Assembly (NCBI GenBank): GCA_001643675.2
Contig: LSRY02000022.1
Span: 444,001-508,000 of the forward strand
Length of the DNA stretch: 64,000 nt
Direction: 5' to 3'
Origin: Monocercomonoides exilis
Lineage: Eukaryota > Preaxostyla > Oxymonadida > Polymastigidae
This document shows positions 12,019 through 24,110 of the stretch, in pieces. The position numbers and the translations under genes are program-made. How positions within the stretch are numbered: position 1 is the stretch's first letter; every line of letters starts with the position of its first letter. The notes under the pieces were generated by a model. That model saw only the letters and a list, made by a program, of their open reading frames with translations, was not told the origin of the DNA and searched no databases.

Positions 12019-13035
12019 AATAAATACACCAAAAATAATTCAAAGTCGAAAAACTTTCAAACGAAATCGAAAATTATTATTCAAAGTCGGAAAACTTTCA
12101 TTCAAAGTCGAAAGTTTTCATTCGAAGTCGGAAAACTTTCATTCAAAGTCGAAAGTTTTCATTCGAAGTCGAAAAAGTTTCATTCAAAGTCGAAAATTAT
12201 TATTCAAAGTCGAAAAAGTTGCAAACGAAATCGAAAAATTTTCAATCGAAATCGAAAAACTTTCAATCGAAATCGAAAATTTCACAAAAAAATTACCGTT
12301 TAATAAAAAGTATTCCACAATAGAATAATAATATTCTTTTGTTTTCGGAAATATTATCTGCAATGTTTGCGTTGCTGATTTCTGCAAATTTTGAAGATTT
12401 CGAACCAAAATAAACTCAATTATAAACAATAAACAAAAGTTATTACATTTGTTGCCTTTTATTAGAAATAAGTTTTTTGATATGAAAAACGCGAAATTAG
12501 AGAGCCAATATTGCGTGCATCATTCTTCATTAATTGAGAAAAAACATAAATAAATAAATTTTGCCAATCTTTTGTAAAGCAGTGTTCTTTCAATTGAAAT
12601 AAGATCAAAATGTGTCAGTATTTCTCTCATATTTATAAATTTTGTAATTGGACAAAAGAAAGCAAAGAAAAATTTCGGAAAAAACATGAAAAATCATTAT
12701 AATAACAAATATCATTGATATTTTAACAATCACAATGTTTGTTTAACTTTTATTGATTTTTGTCATCTTTTTGAAAATTCGAAGTTTTTCGAACTTTCGA
12801 CTTTGCTTGAAAGTTTTTCGATTTCGATTGAAAATTTTTCGATTTCGTTTGCAACTTTTTCGACTTTGAATAATAATTTTCGACTTTGAATGAAACTTTT
12901 TCGACTTCGAATGAAAACTTTCGACTTTGAATGAAAGTTTTCCAACTTTGAATAATAATTTTCGATTTCGTTTGAAAGTTTTTCGACTTTGGTTGAAAGT
13001 TTTTCGATTTTGAATAATTTTTGGTGTAAATATTC
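12019..13035. mobile_element. Foldback-type element with minisatellite arms
   Basis: The left arm (about 12019-12281) is built of about twelve divergent 20-21 bp units of the type TTCAAAGTCGAAAACTTTCA. The right arm (about 12779-13035) is the inverted copy with the same unit order, beginning on the complement with TACACCAAAAATTATTCAAA. The spacer is about 500 bp of AT-rich DNA without a gene. Inverted arms of tandem repeats are the hallmark of foldback elements, and the transcript or strand could fold into a long hairpin. Reading frames over the arms (QSRK-type repeats) are artefacts of the repeat. Confidence 0.75.
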
Positions 13036-13744
13036 TTACTGTGAAAATGAAGAAAACACCAAACTCAACAAAAATAACAAAAGAAATACATAAACATCAA
13101 TAATATAGTGATTACAAACAAAATTAATAATCAAAAATTGTGTGTCATTGTTTATGAACGAGTCAAAAACAGAAAATGAAAAGCAAAATAAAACAAAATA
13201 AAATCATACAGTCAATAAAAAACAATAGTGCATTTTTCATATTAAAAACAAATTAATATGCTCCAATAAAAAATCTGAAAACAAAAATGCATCAAAATCT
13301 GAATTGGCAGACCGAATCTGGCTTCAACAAAACAACTTGAAAAAAGAATTATAATCTATATTAATTCAAAAAATTGAAAAATGTTGCAGTCAAACCCGCA
13401 TGAAAAAGAAATAATGATAATGCTTCTTTAAAAATCCATACAAAAATAATGTGAACTTTTTCTTCAAAGATTGAAGATCAATTTATATGTTTCTTCATCA
13501 CCATCACCACCATCATCAACAGCAATAACAACATTGTAATCTTTTCCATATGAATTTGATTTGGCTTTTTGATTATTCAAGCCGTAAAGGTTGAATCCTT
13601 TCATCTTTGAAAAAGGTTTAACTGGAAATAAAAAAACTGTCAAGTCAAAAGCAAAATTTGTTTTGCTTCCTCTGATAAAATTTTGCACACTCAATCGTCC
13701 ATTGTTTCAAGTTGTTCACAACTCCTCTCAAGTCATTGAAACAA
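13036..13744. other. Intergenic or 3' region of the surface-protein pseudogene
   Basis: AT-rich to about 13460. Then 13464-13694 on the minus strand is open and ends in an acidic sequence (VDDGGDGDEE). It could be a displaced tail of the upstream pseudogene, but nothing confirms this. Confidence 0.3.
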
Positions 13745-16700
13745 TTATTTCGAATATTCTTCTTTTTCAATCGTTCCATCAAATGACTCCACCATTCCCG
13801 ATGAACTGGGCTCATCACCTGATGGAAGACAATGCTCGCAACAAGCAATCTCCCTCATCTCCACCTTTGGCTCATTCACAATTTGAATAACAATGTCTCC
13901 ACTTCCATCGTCTTTATCTCCCAAAGCTTCCCTCACTGGATGGAACCCATTCGCAACTTCCTCTCTTTTCCCCATTTCCTCTACAGCCATCTCTTCTCCT
14001 TTTTGCTACATCCTCTCGCTTCTGTTTCTCTCTGCCTGTTTTTGTGCATTTTCATCGCAATCCCAAAAGCCACTCCGAAGATCACCCCAACAACAGAACA
14101 CTCTCTGTCTTCACCACTTTTCTCTTCTTGTTGTTCGACCATGAGCTCATATCCTCATTCAAACTCAGAACTCCCCTCACCCATATCTGCATCTCCCAAG
14201 TGTTGAAAATTAATTCCAGCTGCGACTTCGACACTTCAATCGCAAACTCATTTTCATTCACATATGACAGCATCCCAAATGATGGAAAAATCACTTGCTC
14301 CTTCTTGCTCCCACCCAACACGCTTAGCAAAAACATCTCATACGAAACCGCACATGGAACCAGATTCCCACCAGCAAATGAAACTCTTATCTTGTCTCCT
14401 TCTTCTTTTCGCATCCTACTCAAAACATATGGTCGGCAGAACACATGCACTATCTCCACAAACTCCCCAACCACCTCTTCTCTCCCATCACTCACATCCT
14501 GCGCATCCCAATCCACCACCCCGCTCAGCGTGCGCCCATGGTTCTGGATCCACAGCTCAACATATTCTCCTTCTCCACCCCTTTCTTCATTTCTCCTTCC
14601 TGTCTCCTCTGAAACAGACTCAATCACCATCGTCCGATATTCACACTCAATGTTCCAACAAACTGATCCATATTTCTCATCCTCCGCATTGTTTCTCATA
14701 AATAAAACATCTCTCACAATCACTTCCCCCTCAATCACCCCAACCGCTCCAACTGAGCAATTCTCAAACCTTGTCGACTCAATCACCCCACTGCACTTTC
14801 GCAGCGCAACAACAGACCCCCAAATCGACAGCTCTTGTGCCCATCTCCCTGCCCTTCTGCACCATTCACCCCTCCCTCAACACCCTTTCTCCCGCTAACC
14901 CTGCAGTTAAATATCTGCACAATGCTGTTCACTGCTTTCACCACAATCCCCTCTCCTCCATCATCTTGCTCAATGCACAGCTCCGAATCACCAATCGAAA
15001 CGTTTGACCATTCAAAACTCATCAGCGATCCACCCCCACTCTTCGCCACATTCCTCAAATTCATGTTTGAGATTGTTGTGTTCTGCTTTTCCTTTGCAGA
15101 CCACGTTTGTCAAATGATAGACTGCTCCACCTTCATGTTTGCAACTTCCACATCGCTCATCCACACCTCGCACTCCTGCACCACTTTCACAAGTGAAGAT
15201 GTCTCATGCCCTTTCCCACCACTCGATGTGATAAAAACATCCTTCACTACAAGTCTTCCGCTTCCTCCCTCCAAAATAACAACATATGGTGAAGAAATTC
15301 TTGTTAAGTTTTCGTCTATCCCCAATGACAACAATGTGAGATTCTGGCTTGTTGCTCTGAACAAAGTCAGTGAAGTCACTCCAGGCGATCCTGTTCCAAT
15401 TGCGCTTCTCTTTTTCCCTTTTCCAACAATCCGCACATCCTTCATTCTAATGTTGATCGTCAAAGTTTCAAATGAATGCTTCCCATCCAGCAGTTCGATC
15501 GTCGAATTTATATACAGCTGGTTCTTCTCAATCGCAACTCCAATTGTTCTGCATGGCGCAAATCCCTCTATTCCACACTTCTCATTTCTGTCGTCCACAC
15601 TCACCCCCACAAGTCGATGCTCAATCACCTCTTTCAGCCACCTCTTCTTTTCAGTGCATTGAAATGCCCAACCATATCCGGATGAATTATATTTGTACAA
15701 AATTCTCTGATCATCTTCATTTGTTGTGTAGCTCTCGCAAAACTGATTATTTGTTGTCAGAAAAAGATTGGATCGATCTTGAAAAAACACTTCATTGCCA
15801 TACGGAACGGATTTTGTTTTGCAGTTGCATTCAAGAAGATACAAAAAATAACTATAATATGTGTCACTTGGTGCATGATATTGTTCCGAATAAAAGTATA
15901 GACCTCCATTATGCGAGTGTGCCGAGCATGTGTCAAACAGAAAGCTTCTCATTTGAAATAGATAAGGAATTTTTGTACAAAACACTGCGCCACAACAAGA
16001 ACCAGAAACTGATCATAAAGAAAAATTACAATCATACAAGCATTCATCATCTTCTCCTCCCTTTTTACCCCCTGGGAATCTTGATTCATCAAACCAAAAT
16101 CATTAATCTGAAGTCCTCCTCCTGCTCCGCTTCCTTCACAATTCTGAAAGTTGCATCAGCTAATCCAGCTGCATGAATAAATTCAATTAGCATACATTCC
16201 TCCTCCATAGCAAGTATGTGCGATACAAGCGTTGAATGTGTTGTTCTCAATCTTGATGGTATTGATCGAATAGCACAAAATTCCTCCCCCTGCATAACAT
16301 GCAAAGCAATCATTGAGCAAACAATTAGTAACCGCAAATTTCAGATATCCTTTATTATACTTACAGATATCACCTCTACTGGATATATCGTCTGGCCACG
16401 AATCATTCGTTCAAGTCATCTTGGATCCGTTCCATTCACATCAAGCAAACGTGTTTTCTCCACTGTTTGATATTCTCCGTCTCGTTGTCCTCAATGTGTT
16501 CTGTTCGCTTCCTGTGACATTAACATTTCGTATGCGACAACATCCGACAAATGAAGTGTTTGAGACTGTCAAAGATGCCAAGGGGTTGTTGAGGGAAGGA
16601 ACAATCCCTCCATCATATGCATCACAGACTGATGAAAATGAGCATCCATCCATCAGAGTGCTACTGTCACAACCCGGAATTGACGCGATCGACCCACAAG

Positions 16701-17487
16701 GAGGAATAGATGACCCATTAAAGAAATTCAAATCTATGGTAGAAACACTCTCAGCAAAGAGAGACGATAAAAACGGTTTCGAAGGGATAACAAACAATGA
16801 AAAGCACGATGAACAAATAGAAATATGGCTAAATCAAGATAAATCGGATTTCGATACCTTGGAAGGTTCAGTTGAAAATAGTCGTGGAAATTGTGAATTC
16901 ATTGAATTTGACGAAATAAGAGTAATGTTTAGTAAAACTCCACAACTTTCAGCCAAATCCAGCGGATGCACTCCGTTTTCCTCGTTTATTCTGCAACAGC
17001 ATATCGTCACGTTGCTCCCATCATTTGCACAGGCTATCCATTTTCCTTCGTCTGCCTTCATTTCCAGCTCTCTCCACTCCACTGACAAATTCTTTACCAC
17101 AATAAAGCCTTCCAGCAAACTGCCCTCCACATGCATACCGTTTCCTGTAGTGCTCAGCGCATTTGATGAACTGTATGCTCTTTTATCCTCAAAATAAATT
17201 TCATTTTCATCCAAATCATATCCTTCGACAGATTCTTTCTTCGCTCCTTTCATCTCGGATCTTCCAGACTTGTCGCGATCGCGCTCAGAAAACGTTTCGA
17301 ACAGTGGTTTCTTGTCTTTGTTACCTTCTCAACTGCACTTCGCTTCGGAGCTATCATTTGCACAAAACACTCTGCCATTTTCGATACTAATTGTTCCAGT
17401 CATAATTTTTTCAGCAGACGCAACGCCAACAGATTCAGAATGCAATTTCCAAAGCAAAAAGCTAACGATAAACATAGGGGATATCAT
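13745..17487 (-). pseudogene. Beta-helix surface membrane protein, decayed
   Basis: A nearly full-length but broken gene. A likely signal peptide begins at 17487 (MISPMFIVSFLLWKLHS...). The same frame resumes at 17253 after a TGA near 17330. The 16441-16797 frame and its continuation carry CSFSSVCDAYDGG and CEWNGSK blocks with two TGA codons, at places where the paralogue at 24.1-25.7 kb is open. The 15110-15985 frame has the FLTTNNQFCESYTTN and CGIEGFAPCRTI motifs and a beta-strand-rich stretch. Segments 14783-15064 and 14082-14786 continue the repeats. A membrane helix (GVIFGVAFGIAMKM, about 14040-14083) follows after a frame change, then basic residues and an acidic cytoplasmic tail (13745-13990, IVIQIVNEP). 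The layout signal-repeats-helix-tail implies a type I surface protein. Whether any transcript is useful is doubtful. Confidence 0.72.
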
Positions 17488-18980
17488 GGGAGTACAATTG
17501 TGAGTCTTTTATAGAAAGGTCCAATCCCAATAGATGGACATAATCCTAGATTGTTATTTTTCGGGTTATTATATTTTTATAAAAATAAACCCTTAAAACC
17601 AAAATAAACCTAATGAAACGGCATTTTATAAACATGAACAAATATTCTTGTCCTTCAGTTGCACTTTTGTCAACTCAAGCCCTAAAATATTTTCTTTTTA
17701 AAGATCACTTAATTGAAAAACATCAAAAAATACTTAACAAAGTATTTATAAGGGCAATATACAATATATTAAGCAGTTTACATACAAATTCTTAATTCAC
17801 AATTATTTTGTTTTTCCAAGAAAATTTTATTTATTTAGAGTAATGTCCACCCATTGGGAAAGTTCCAATAACAATATCTTTTCAAGCTTCTGTTTTGGTT
17901 ATGATCAAAAAAATTCGATAATAATAACTTTTTTCTTTATCAATACAGCAATGTTAAGAGAAAGGAATTGTCAATTTGTATCTTTAACAGTAAACTTTAT
18001 TTGAAAATATCATCAAGTTTTAAAATTTTATTTTCATTTTAAAAATAAAAAATTAAAAATTCAAACAAAAAAATTTATTAACAAATAGATTCAATGCAGA
18101 TTGGATCACATAATTCAAAATGATTAAATAATTTAATATTATGGGGGTTATTTAAAATTACCTCTGTTTATTTGAATTGACTGGCTTATTTTAAAAATAC
18201 ACATGCGATTTTGAATTAAATGTTCAAAACATGGAAATAGATAACATTAAATGATTTAAATAAAAGATTGATATAAATTACTATTGGTAATCTTGATTCT
18301 CTATTAACAAAAATTTTGATCTTTCAATAATCAACTTCGAAAAAATAGAATAATTCAATAATTCGTTAAAAACGTTATTCAAGCTAATACAATCGAAAAC
18401 GTGAGTTGTATAATGCGAGTGTGAATAATTATTGCATTTAAAATTCATTTTTCACAATATACAAATCATAAAAGCTTCTGAAAACTTTTAGTTTATTTCT
18501 TCGCAATTGAGAGGTATTACTGAAAACTGTTTCACAAACAACAACTTCTGTGCCATTTTGTTCAGCACTCATTAGGTAATTTCTGCTTTTTTCGATTTAA
18601 GCAACAGAAATTTACAAACAATATTGTTTTTCATTTTTCGCCTAGTTGATAAACAATACCTTCAATCATTTACGTGAAATATATAAAAAACTGAATGAAA
18701 AAGGTATGTGTGGTTATTTTTCAAGATTTCGTTTTGAGTATGAAACATTTCAATTTTTAACAAATTTAACTTTTTCGATATTCATCTAATTATTTATCCG
18801 ATTTCACATTTTTCTTACAGTTCCAAATTCTATAAACATTTTTCCTTTGGATATCCCACATTTATAACACTCTCTATCCTCAGGATTACTCCTAAGTGCA
18901 AAAAGAATTTCGACGATCTCATCTATTTATTATCTCTCGTCTAAATTAACAGATTTCTATTCCTGCACGCTCAAACCATC
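17488..18980. other. AT-rich intergenic region between divergent surface genes
   Basis: This lies between the 5' ends of the minus-strand gene (ending 17487) and the plus-strand gene starting near 18990, so it should contain both promoters if either is expressed. I see no recognisable promoter motif, RNA gene or repeat. Confidence 0.45.
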
Positions 18981-18989
18981 ATCAACAGT

Positions 18990-20915
18990 TCTGTCTTCCT
19001 TCAATTTTACAGCTCCGACACTTTTTTCACTGCCTTCAGCATCTCTTTCTTCCGCCAAACACAATCTTCAGCAAATAATCCTGTGGAAAACGAAGGATCA
19101 GAAAATAAAAGAGAAACGCCAGGAAGATTCACTTCATTTGGACTGGACAGCAACAAATTTGAATGGTGCACGTGGTTAAATACAAATGACGGAAATGATT
19201 GATGTGGAGCACTTAAAGTTATTTGCGCAAATGCGAATCTCACAATCACTTCCTACTCATTTTTCAATTGCTCAACCAGTGATCATGGAGGAGCGTTGCG
19301 TTGCGATAACCTGCTGAAAATTGACATTATAAAATCCAACTTCTCGAATTGTTCAGCTGCTCATGGAGGAGCAACTTGCATAGCTTGGCCACAATCAAAT
19401 TCTGTTTGGGCATTCTCAGAAAATAGAGTTGAAAATTGTTCAATAACAAATTGGTGTGGAACTGGTTGGTATTTTTACATGGGAAGTACACCAACAAGTG
19501 CTCAATTCCTGTTCACCAAATGCAAGTGCATTTCAAATACTGGCGGAAATGCAGCAGGTTCTATCACTTTTTATTATCCTCCAAATAATAAACCATATCA
19601 GTTTCTAATTAATGACTGTCGATTTATTAATAACAAAATAAATCCTTCTTCCACTAATGGAGGGGCTGCATTATGTTTCACAAATACTTATTCCTGGATG
19701 AATGGGAAAAAATTCATAACACTCTGTTTCTTCGATGGAAACACTACAACAAATGGAAGAGGAAATGATGTCTTATTCAATGAAAGCAGCATCACCCTAT
19801 CTCCTTTTGAGAACTGTGGATCAGCAACCCCAACAAAAAGAGTGTGGAATCAAGGAACGGTTGATAGCGATGTGTTCAATGGCTGGCTCCCCCTCATTGC
19901 CCAGAACAAAATCGTTACCAACAATGGAACTAATTCTGATGCCTGTGGCAGGCCCCAACAGATCCCATGCGCCACCATCGAGTATGCCCTCGCTGGCTTC
20001 ATTTCTCTCCTCCAAGACGCTTCTCTCACCCTCCTCACCTCAACATTGGTTCCAACTCAAACACTCACTTTCAGCGCTGTTGATACAAAAATCACTGGAA
20101 ATGGCACAACTGCCACCACCATCGCCTCCAGTGGCATTCCTCTAACACCATCTTCTTCTTCTTCTTCCTCTTCACCAGATCCATCTGCCTCTTCTGCCCT
20201 CTTCCAACAGACCCAGGGCTCCCTCACAGTCTCTGCCCTCGCCATCGCCCACAACTCCACAAACACCATCACCCCCATCCTCTTCCACCTCTCCAATGAC
20301 TCCGCTTCCCTCAACCTCAACACAACCACCATCACCGGAACAACCCCATCTTCATCATCAATCACAAACCCCCTCTTCTTCCTCACTGCTGGATCTCTCG
20401 CCCTCAACCACACAGCAATCACCAGTCTCGCCCTCAACAGCCAAAGCATCTTCCACCTCACCTCCCTAACCGTTCCCCTCACCCTCAACTCCTCCAGCAT
20501 CACCGATATCACCTCCACAGCCACCCCCGCAAGCTGTGTCCTCTCCTCCACCACCTCCCCTGCCCTCTCCCTCTCCCTCACCAACTGCACCATCAACAAC
20601 ATCAACTCAGAACAGTTGAGCCAACAAACTGCCACCAATGGCGGGTGCATCTCATTCGGCTCATCTGCCTCTGCCAACTCGTTTTCAGTGAGGAACTCCA
20701 CCTTCTCCAGCTATTATGTGAGCGAAAGTTTAATGGAGATCGAGAAAATGAAGGAGGAAAAAATTACAGAGAATGTGGAATGCTTCAAAAAACAGATGCA
20801 AAGGCGAAAGGAAGAAAATGAACTTCTTTACAAAGAAGTTGGCATTAGAAAATTTACGGGAATGTTGTATGAAAATGAAGAGAGAAATGATAACGAAAGT
20901 AAAGAAGATGCGTGA
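18990..20915 (+). CDS. Beta-helix surface protein with replaced C-terminus, possibly non-functional
   Basis: The open frame 19296-20915 encodes beta-helix repeats typical of oxymonad surface proteins (SNFSNCSAAHGGATCIAW; CRFINNKINPSSTNGGAALC). The conserved NSDACGRPQQIPCATIEYAL block and a long Ser/Thr/Leu-rich repeat region follow (19960-20700). The same frame continues upstream to about 18990 but is interrupted by TGA at 19200-19202 (GND-stop-CGAL). The last 70 residues (from about 20720) switch to a charged coiled-coil sequence (MEIEKMKEEKITENVECFKK) and end without a membrane helix. This suggests truncation and fusion to unrelated DNA. The CG...PC.TI motif and the segment after it recur as a fragment at 58370-58560. 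Function is unknown; cell-surface adhesion is only an inference from the fold. Confidence 0.6.
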
Positions 20916-22181
20916 AGTGATAAGAAAGAGAGAGGCTTAATAAAAGAAAAAGAGAAAGATCATTTTGAAATTACGAGATTACGACAAAAGAGATAGCGTG
21001 ATTGAAAAAATGAAAGGAAATAAGGAAAATGAAAAATGAAAAGGAAATAGACCTACGATTCTGCAACTTTTACATCACTATCCAATGAAAATATGATATT
21101 ATATTCTGTATAATAGAACACCAGAATGAAACAAATTTATTAATCAGAATTTAACAGAATATCGTTGTTTTCTTTTTTTATTTTAGTAAAAACGATAAAA
21201 ATTATCTTCAAAGTGAATCATTCTTCACTTAAAATTCAAAACAAATAACATTTTCACTTTATTTACAAATTATTTATTTAACATTTATTTAATTTATGCA
21301 TATTTACTCGCTAACGTAGAATTATCAAGATTTCATTAATGAAATCGTAAAAAAGGTTTGCTTTTTCTTTTATTTCCACTTTATTTTTGTAAGTGTATTT
21401 TGATTGTTTTATTTTCCTTTCCCACAATTATTATTAATTTAAATGATCTTTTCTAATTTAAAATCTCTTGTTGATTTTTAATTTTTGGCCTTTAATTTGA
21501 ATTAAGTGGTCTTTATTCAAATTAACATAGGTTTATTAAAAATACCTCCATTAATTCAAATTTCCCAATTTTATCTGCATTGTATCTAATATATGGGTAA
21601 TTATTTATGACATCATTATATTTTTAACAATAATTTTTGTTCGAATATTTCCCTTTTGTATCAATGAAAAAGCACAGAAAAAATAAATGACGGTATAATC
21701 CGAAGATATCGTCATCCTCAGATCTTGATGAAATTTTGTCTGTAACTCATCAATGCATTGTACATTAATGTTACACTATTGTCGCATGTCGGAAGTTAAT
21801 GGTTTTAGAATAATAAATTTTTTAGCAATTTTTATGATCTAAAAAATGAATAGGAAAAAAATTTTTAGAGTGATATAATTTCATCAATTATACATGAAAA
21901 ATGTCATATTTAATAAAAACGATGTGAAACAATAATCAACAATAATTTTAAAAATTCTTGAAAGAAAAAATTTAATTTTCCTTTATAAAGAAATAAATTT
22001 TTTAAATATTGACTTCACATTTATTTGTGATTTTTATAAATTAACACTAAAGATAAATCATTCAATAAATTATAAAATTCAAGATGCAGATGAATTAATT
22101 TAGATATTCCTTTCTTTTGAAAAACTTAATCTCAAAAATAAAAAAATAAATTTTGATCAAAACCCATGAAACAAAAAAAAC
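20916..22181. other. AT-rich gap with a short outer inverted repeat
   Basis: No gene is seen. At 21690-21718 the sequence TAATCCGAAGATATCGTCAT lies in inverted orientation to 27122-27152, flanking the 312-bp inverted repeats symmetrically on the outside. Confidence 0.5.
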
Positions 22182-22493
22182 GGCATAGGTGTAGATCGTA
22201 CCACTTTCAGTTTGTATTTTTTCAAAATATAAATATTAATGCGTTAATCTACATAATTTAACAAAGCGATCCAAGGAGGGAAATTTCGAAATTCAATCAT
22301 GAAAATTTTCACAAAAATTCGATTTTTTGCAACCCATAATATTTTCATTAAGATCACAAAGAATTAAAAACTCAATTTCCTGGCTTTACAAAGTTCAGTA
22401 CAACTTCACAATGCAATATTCAAAGAGGATATAATATTTTTATTTGTTGAACAATCGAATTTTACATATATTGTTTATTATGAAGTTATTTTA
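22182..22493 (+). repeat. Left 312-bp inverted repeat
   Basis: Its reverse complement is present at 26685-26996 with near-identity. Confidence 0.93.
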
Positions 22494-22679
22494 TTTAAAG
22501 TCAATGTTTTTACTGAACACAAATTAACGCACAATTGCGGATATTACAAACGATGCAGTGACAGATATAACAACATTTTAAGATGTCTTTTTTTTTTATT
22601 TTTAAATTGTTATCGATGTTAATAAGATAATTGTTGGAATATTTTCTATCTTCCTTTTTTTCCATGATTAATCTCAGAT

Positions 22680-23560
22680 GCATTTGAAAGATTTATAAGA
22701 CACAAGTTTTGAAAGAGTTAAGTTTTCAAGGAAAGAAGAGAGTGGGCACCGAAAATTCATTAATGGAGAGAATATGAAGAAGCTTAATGATCTGAAATCA
22801 TAGGAGTTTGATTAGAGAAATGGATTGATCAGAAAGGACAAAAGAATGAGAGGCGAAGACAAAGAAGAAGAAATGACTTGTAGGAGGAAAACTTTGAAGA
22901 AACCTTCACACCAGATGAAAGGTTAAAAAGCTGTTTGACTGAGGTTGGGATATGCAGTGGAGCTAGGGCTTACTGAAGGGATGAGAAGGCACGGAGCATT
23001 AAACAAAATCGTCAAAGTTCATTAGAACTTCATTATCGAACAAGGTTTGCTGAAGCGTTGGAAGAAAAAGAAAAAGAAGAAAGAAAGAAATGAATTGGCA
23101 TGAAAAAGTGAAGATTTTAACGATGTGCAAATTAAATGGATTGTTTCATATTTGCGAGAGATGTATCGACCTTCAGCTATATTACTAGCATCACCTATAT
23201 GTTCATTTTGAAGATGATGGTTGTAAGGTTGTGCGTTTCCGAGCAGCAACAGCAAAAAAAGAAGATGAAAGTTTTGAGAGAGAAAGACGAAAAGAAAGGA
23301 AGAAGGGAGTTAAATTGAAGCAGGGATGAGATTTTTCAATACAAGTGATATAAGAAGAGGATATGATGGAAAAGCTCATTTTATGTGGAGCAGCTGCTGA
23401 AGTTGACAGAGCGTTCAAGTTGAGACGGGGAAAGTTGGCTGTTGGAAAAAAGAGGAAAAGAAAACAAATGATGAACATTGAGTATTACGGAGATTATCGA
23501 GTGAAAGAACGAAAAGAAGGAAGAGAAGAGTGGAGGCGAAACAAAGAGACTACTTAAAAA
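22680..23560 (+). other. Purine-rich stretch, possible decayed coding remnant
   Basis: The plus strand is unusually purine-rich (GAAGAAA-type). It gives short Lys/Glu-rich frames with many stops, for example around 22950-23100 and 23136-23318. It resembles the charged low-complexity coding sequence seen elsewhere in this genome, but no continuous gene can be read. Confidence 0.3.
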
Positions 23561-24110
23561 TGCGTGATGGGAATGGAGAGGGATATCTTAGTATGCTTTT
23601 TTTCAAAAAATCTTAACTTTTTTCAAAGGAATTTCAAACATAGCTTCTCGATTTTCCATTTTTTTCTCATTCAAATTGTTTATTTCTATTTTCTTTCATC
23701 TTCTTTTTCGTTCATTGCTATTTGGGGTTAATTGTTGTTTGTGAAAAATTATTATTTTCCTGTTTTTAACAAAGTATTCACAACAAGTTCTATTATGGTA
23801 ATGCATTACTGCTTTATTTTGGCATTTCAAAGCTGCTGATGTTGGCTGACGCACTTAAAAAAGAAACGAGTGCAATTAAGTTAAAGCTTTCACAAATAAA
23901 AAACAATATATTCAATTATTCATCATTTTAAAAGTATTTAAAAATAAAATATAAAATATTACAAACGAATAAATAGAGCATACAAATAATTTTAAAAAAT
24001 CACAAAGCTGGTTCAAAAAATTGCTTCTGCCCAGATCACGAATTATGTATCACTATCTACGTGTGTGATTCGATATTTGTACTGTAGAGCTTGAATTGAC
24101 TTTTTTTTCT

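Noticed and set aside
11893-12303. QSRK-repeat protein
   Set aside because: Arises from the minisatellite arm of the foldback element; no independent coding evidence.
12019-13035. CRISPR-like array
   Set aside because: The repeated units are contiguous, diverged and inverted between arms, with no spacers; the DNA is eukaryotic.
14044-15662. Long plus-strand Ser/Pro/Leu-rich frames (14044-14898, 14835-15662)
   Set aside because: Antisense to the surface-protein pseudogene; the minus strand shows family motifs, membrane helix and tail.
20057-20701. 214-codon minus-strand frame
   Set aside because: Antisense of the Ser/Thr-rich part of the surface gene at 19296-20915.
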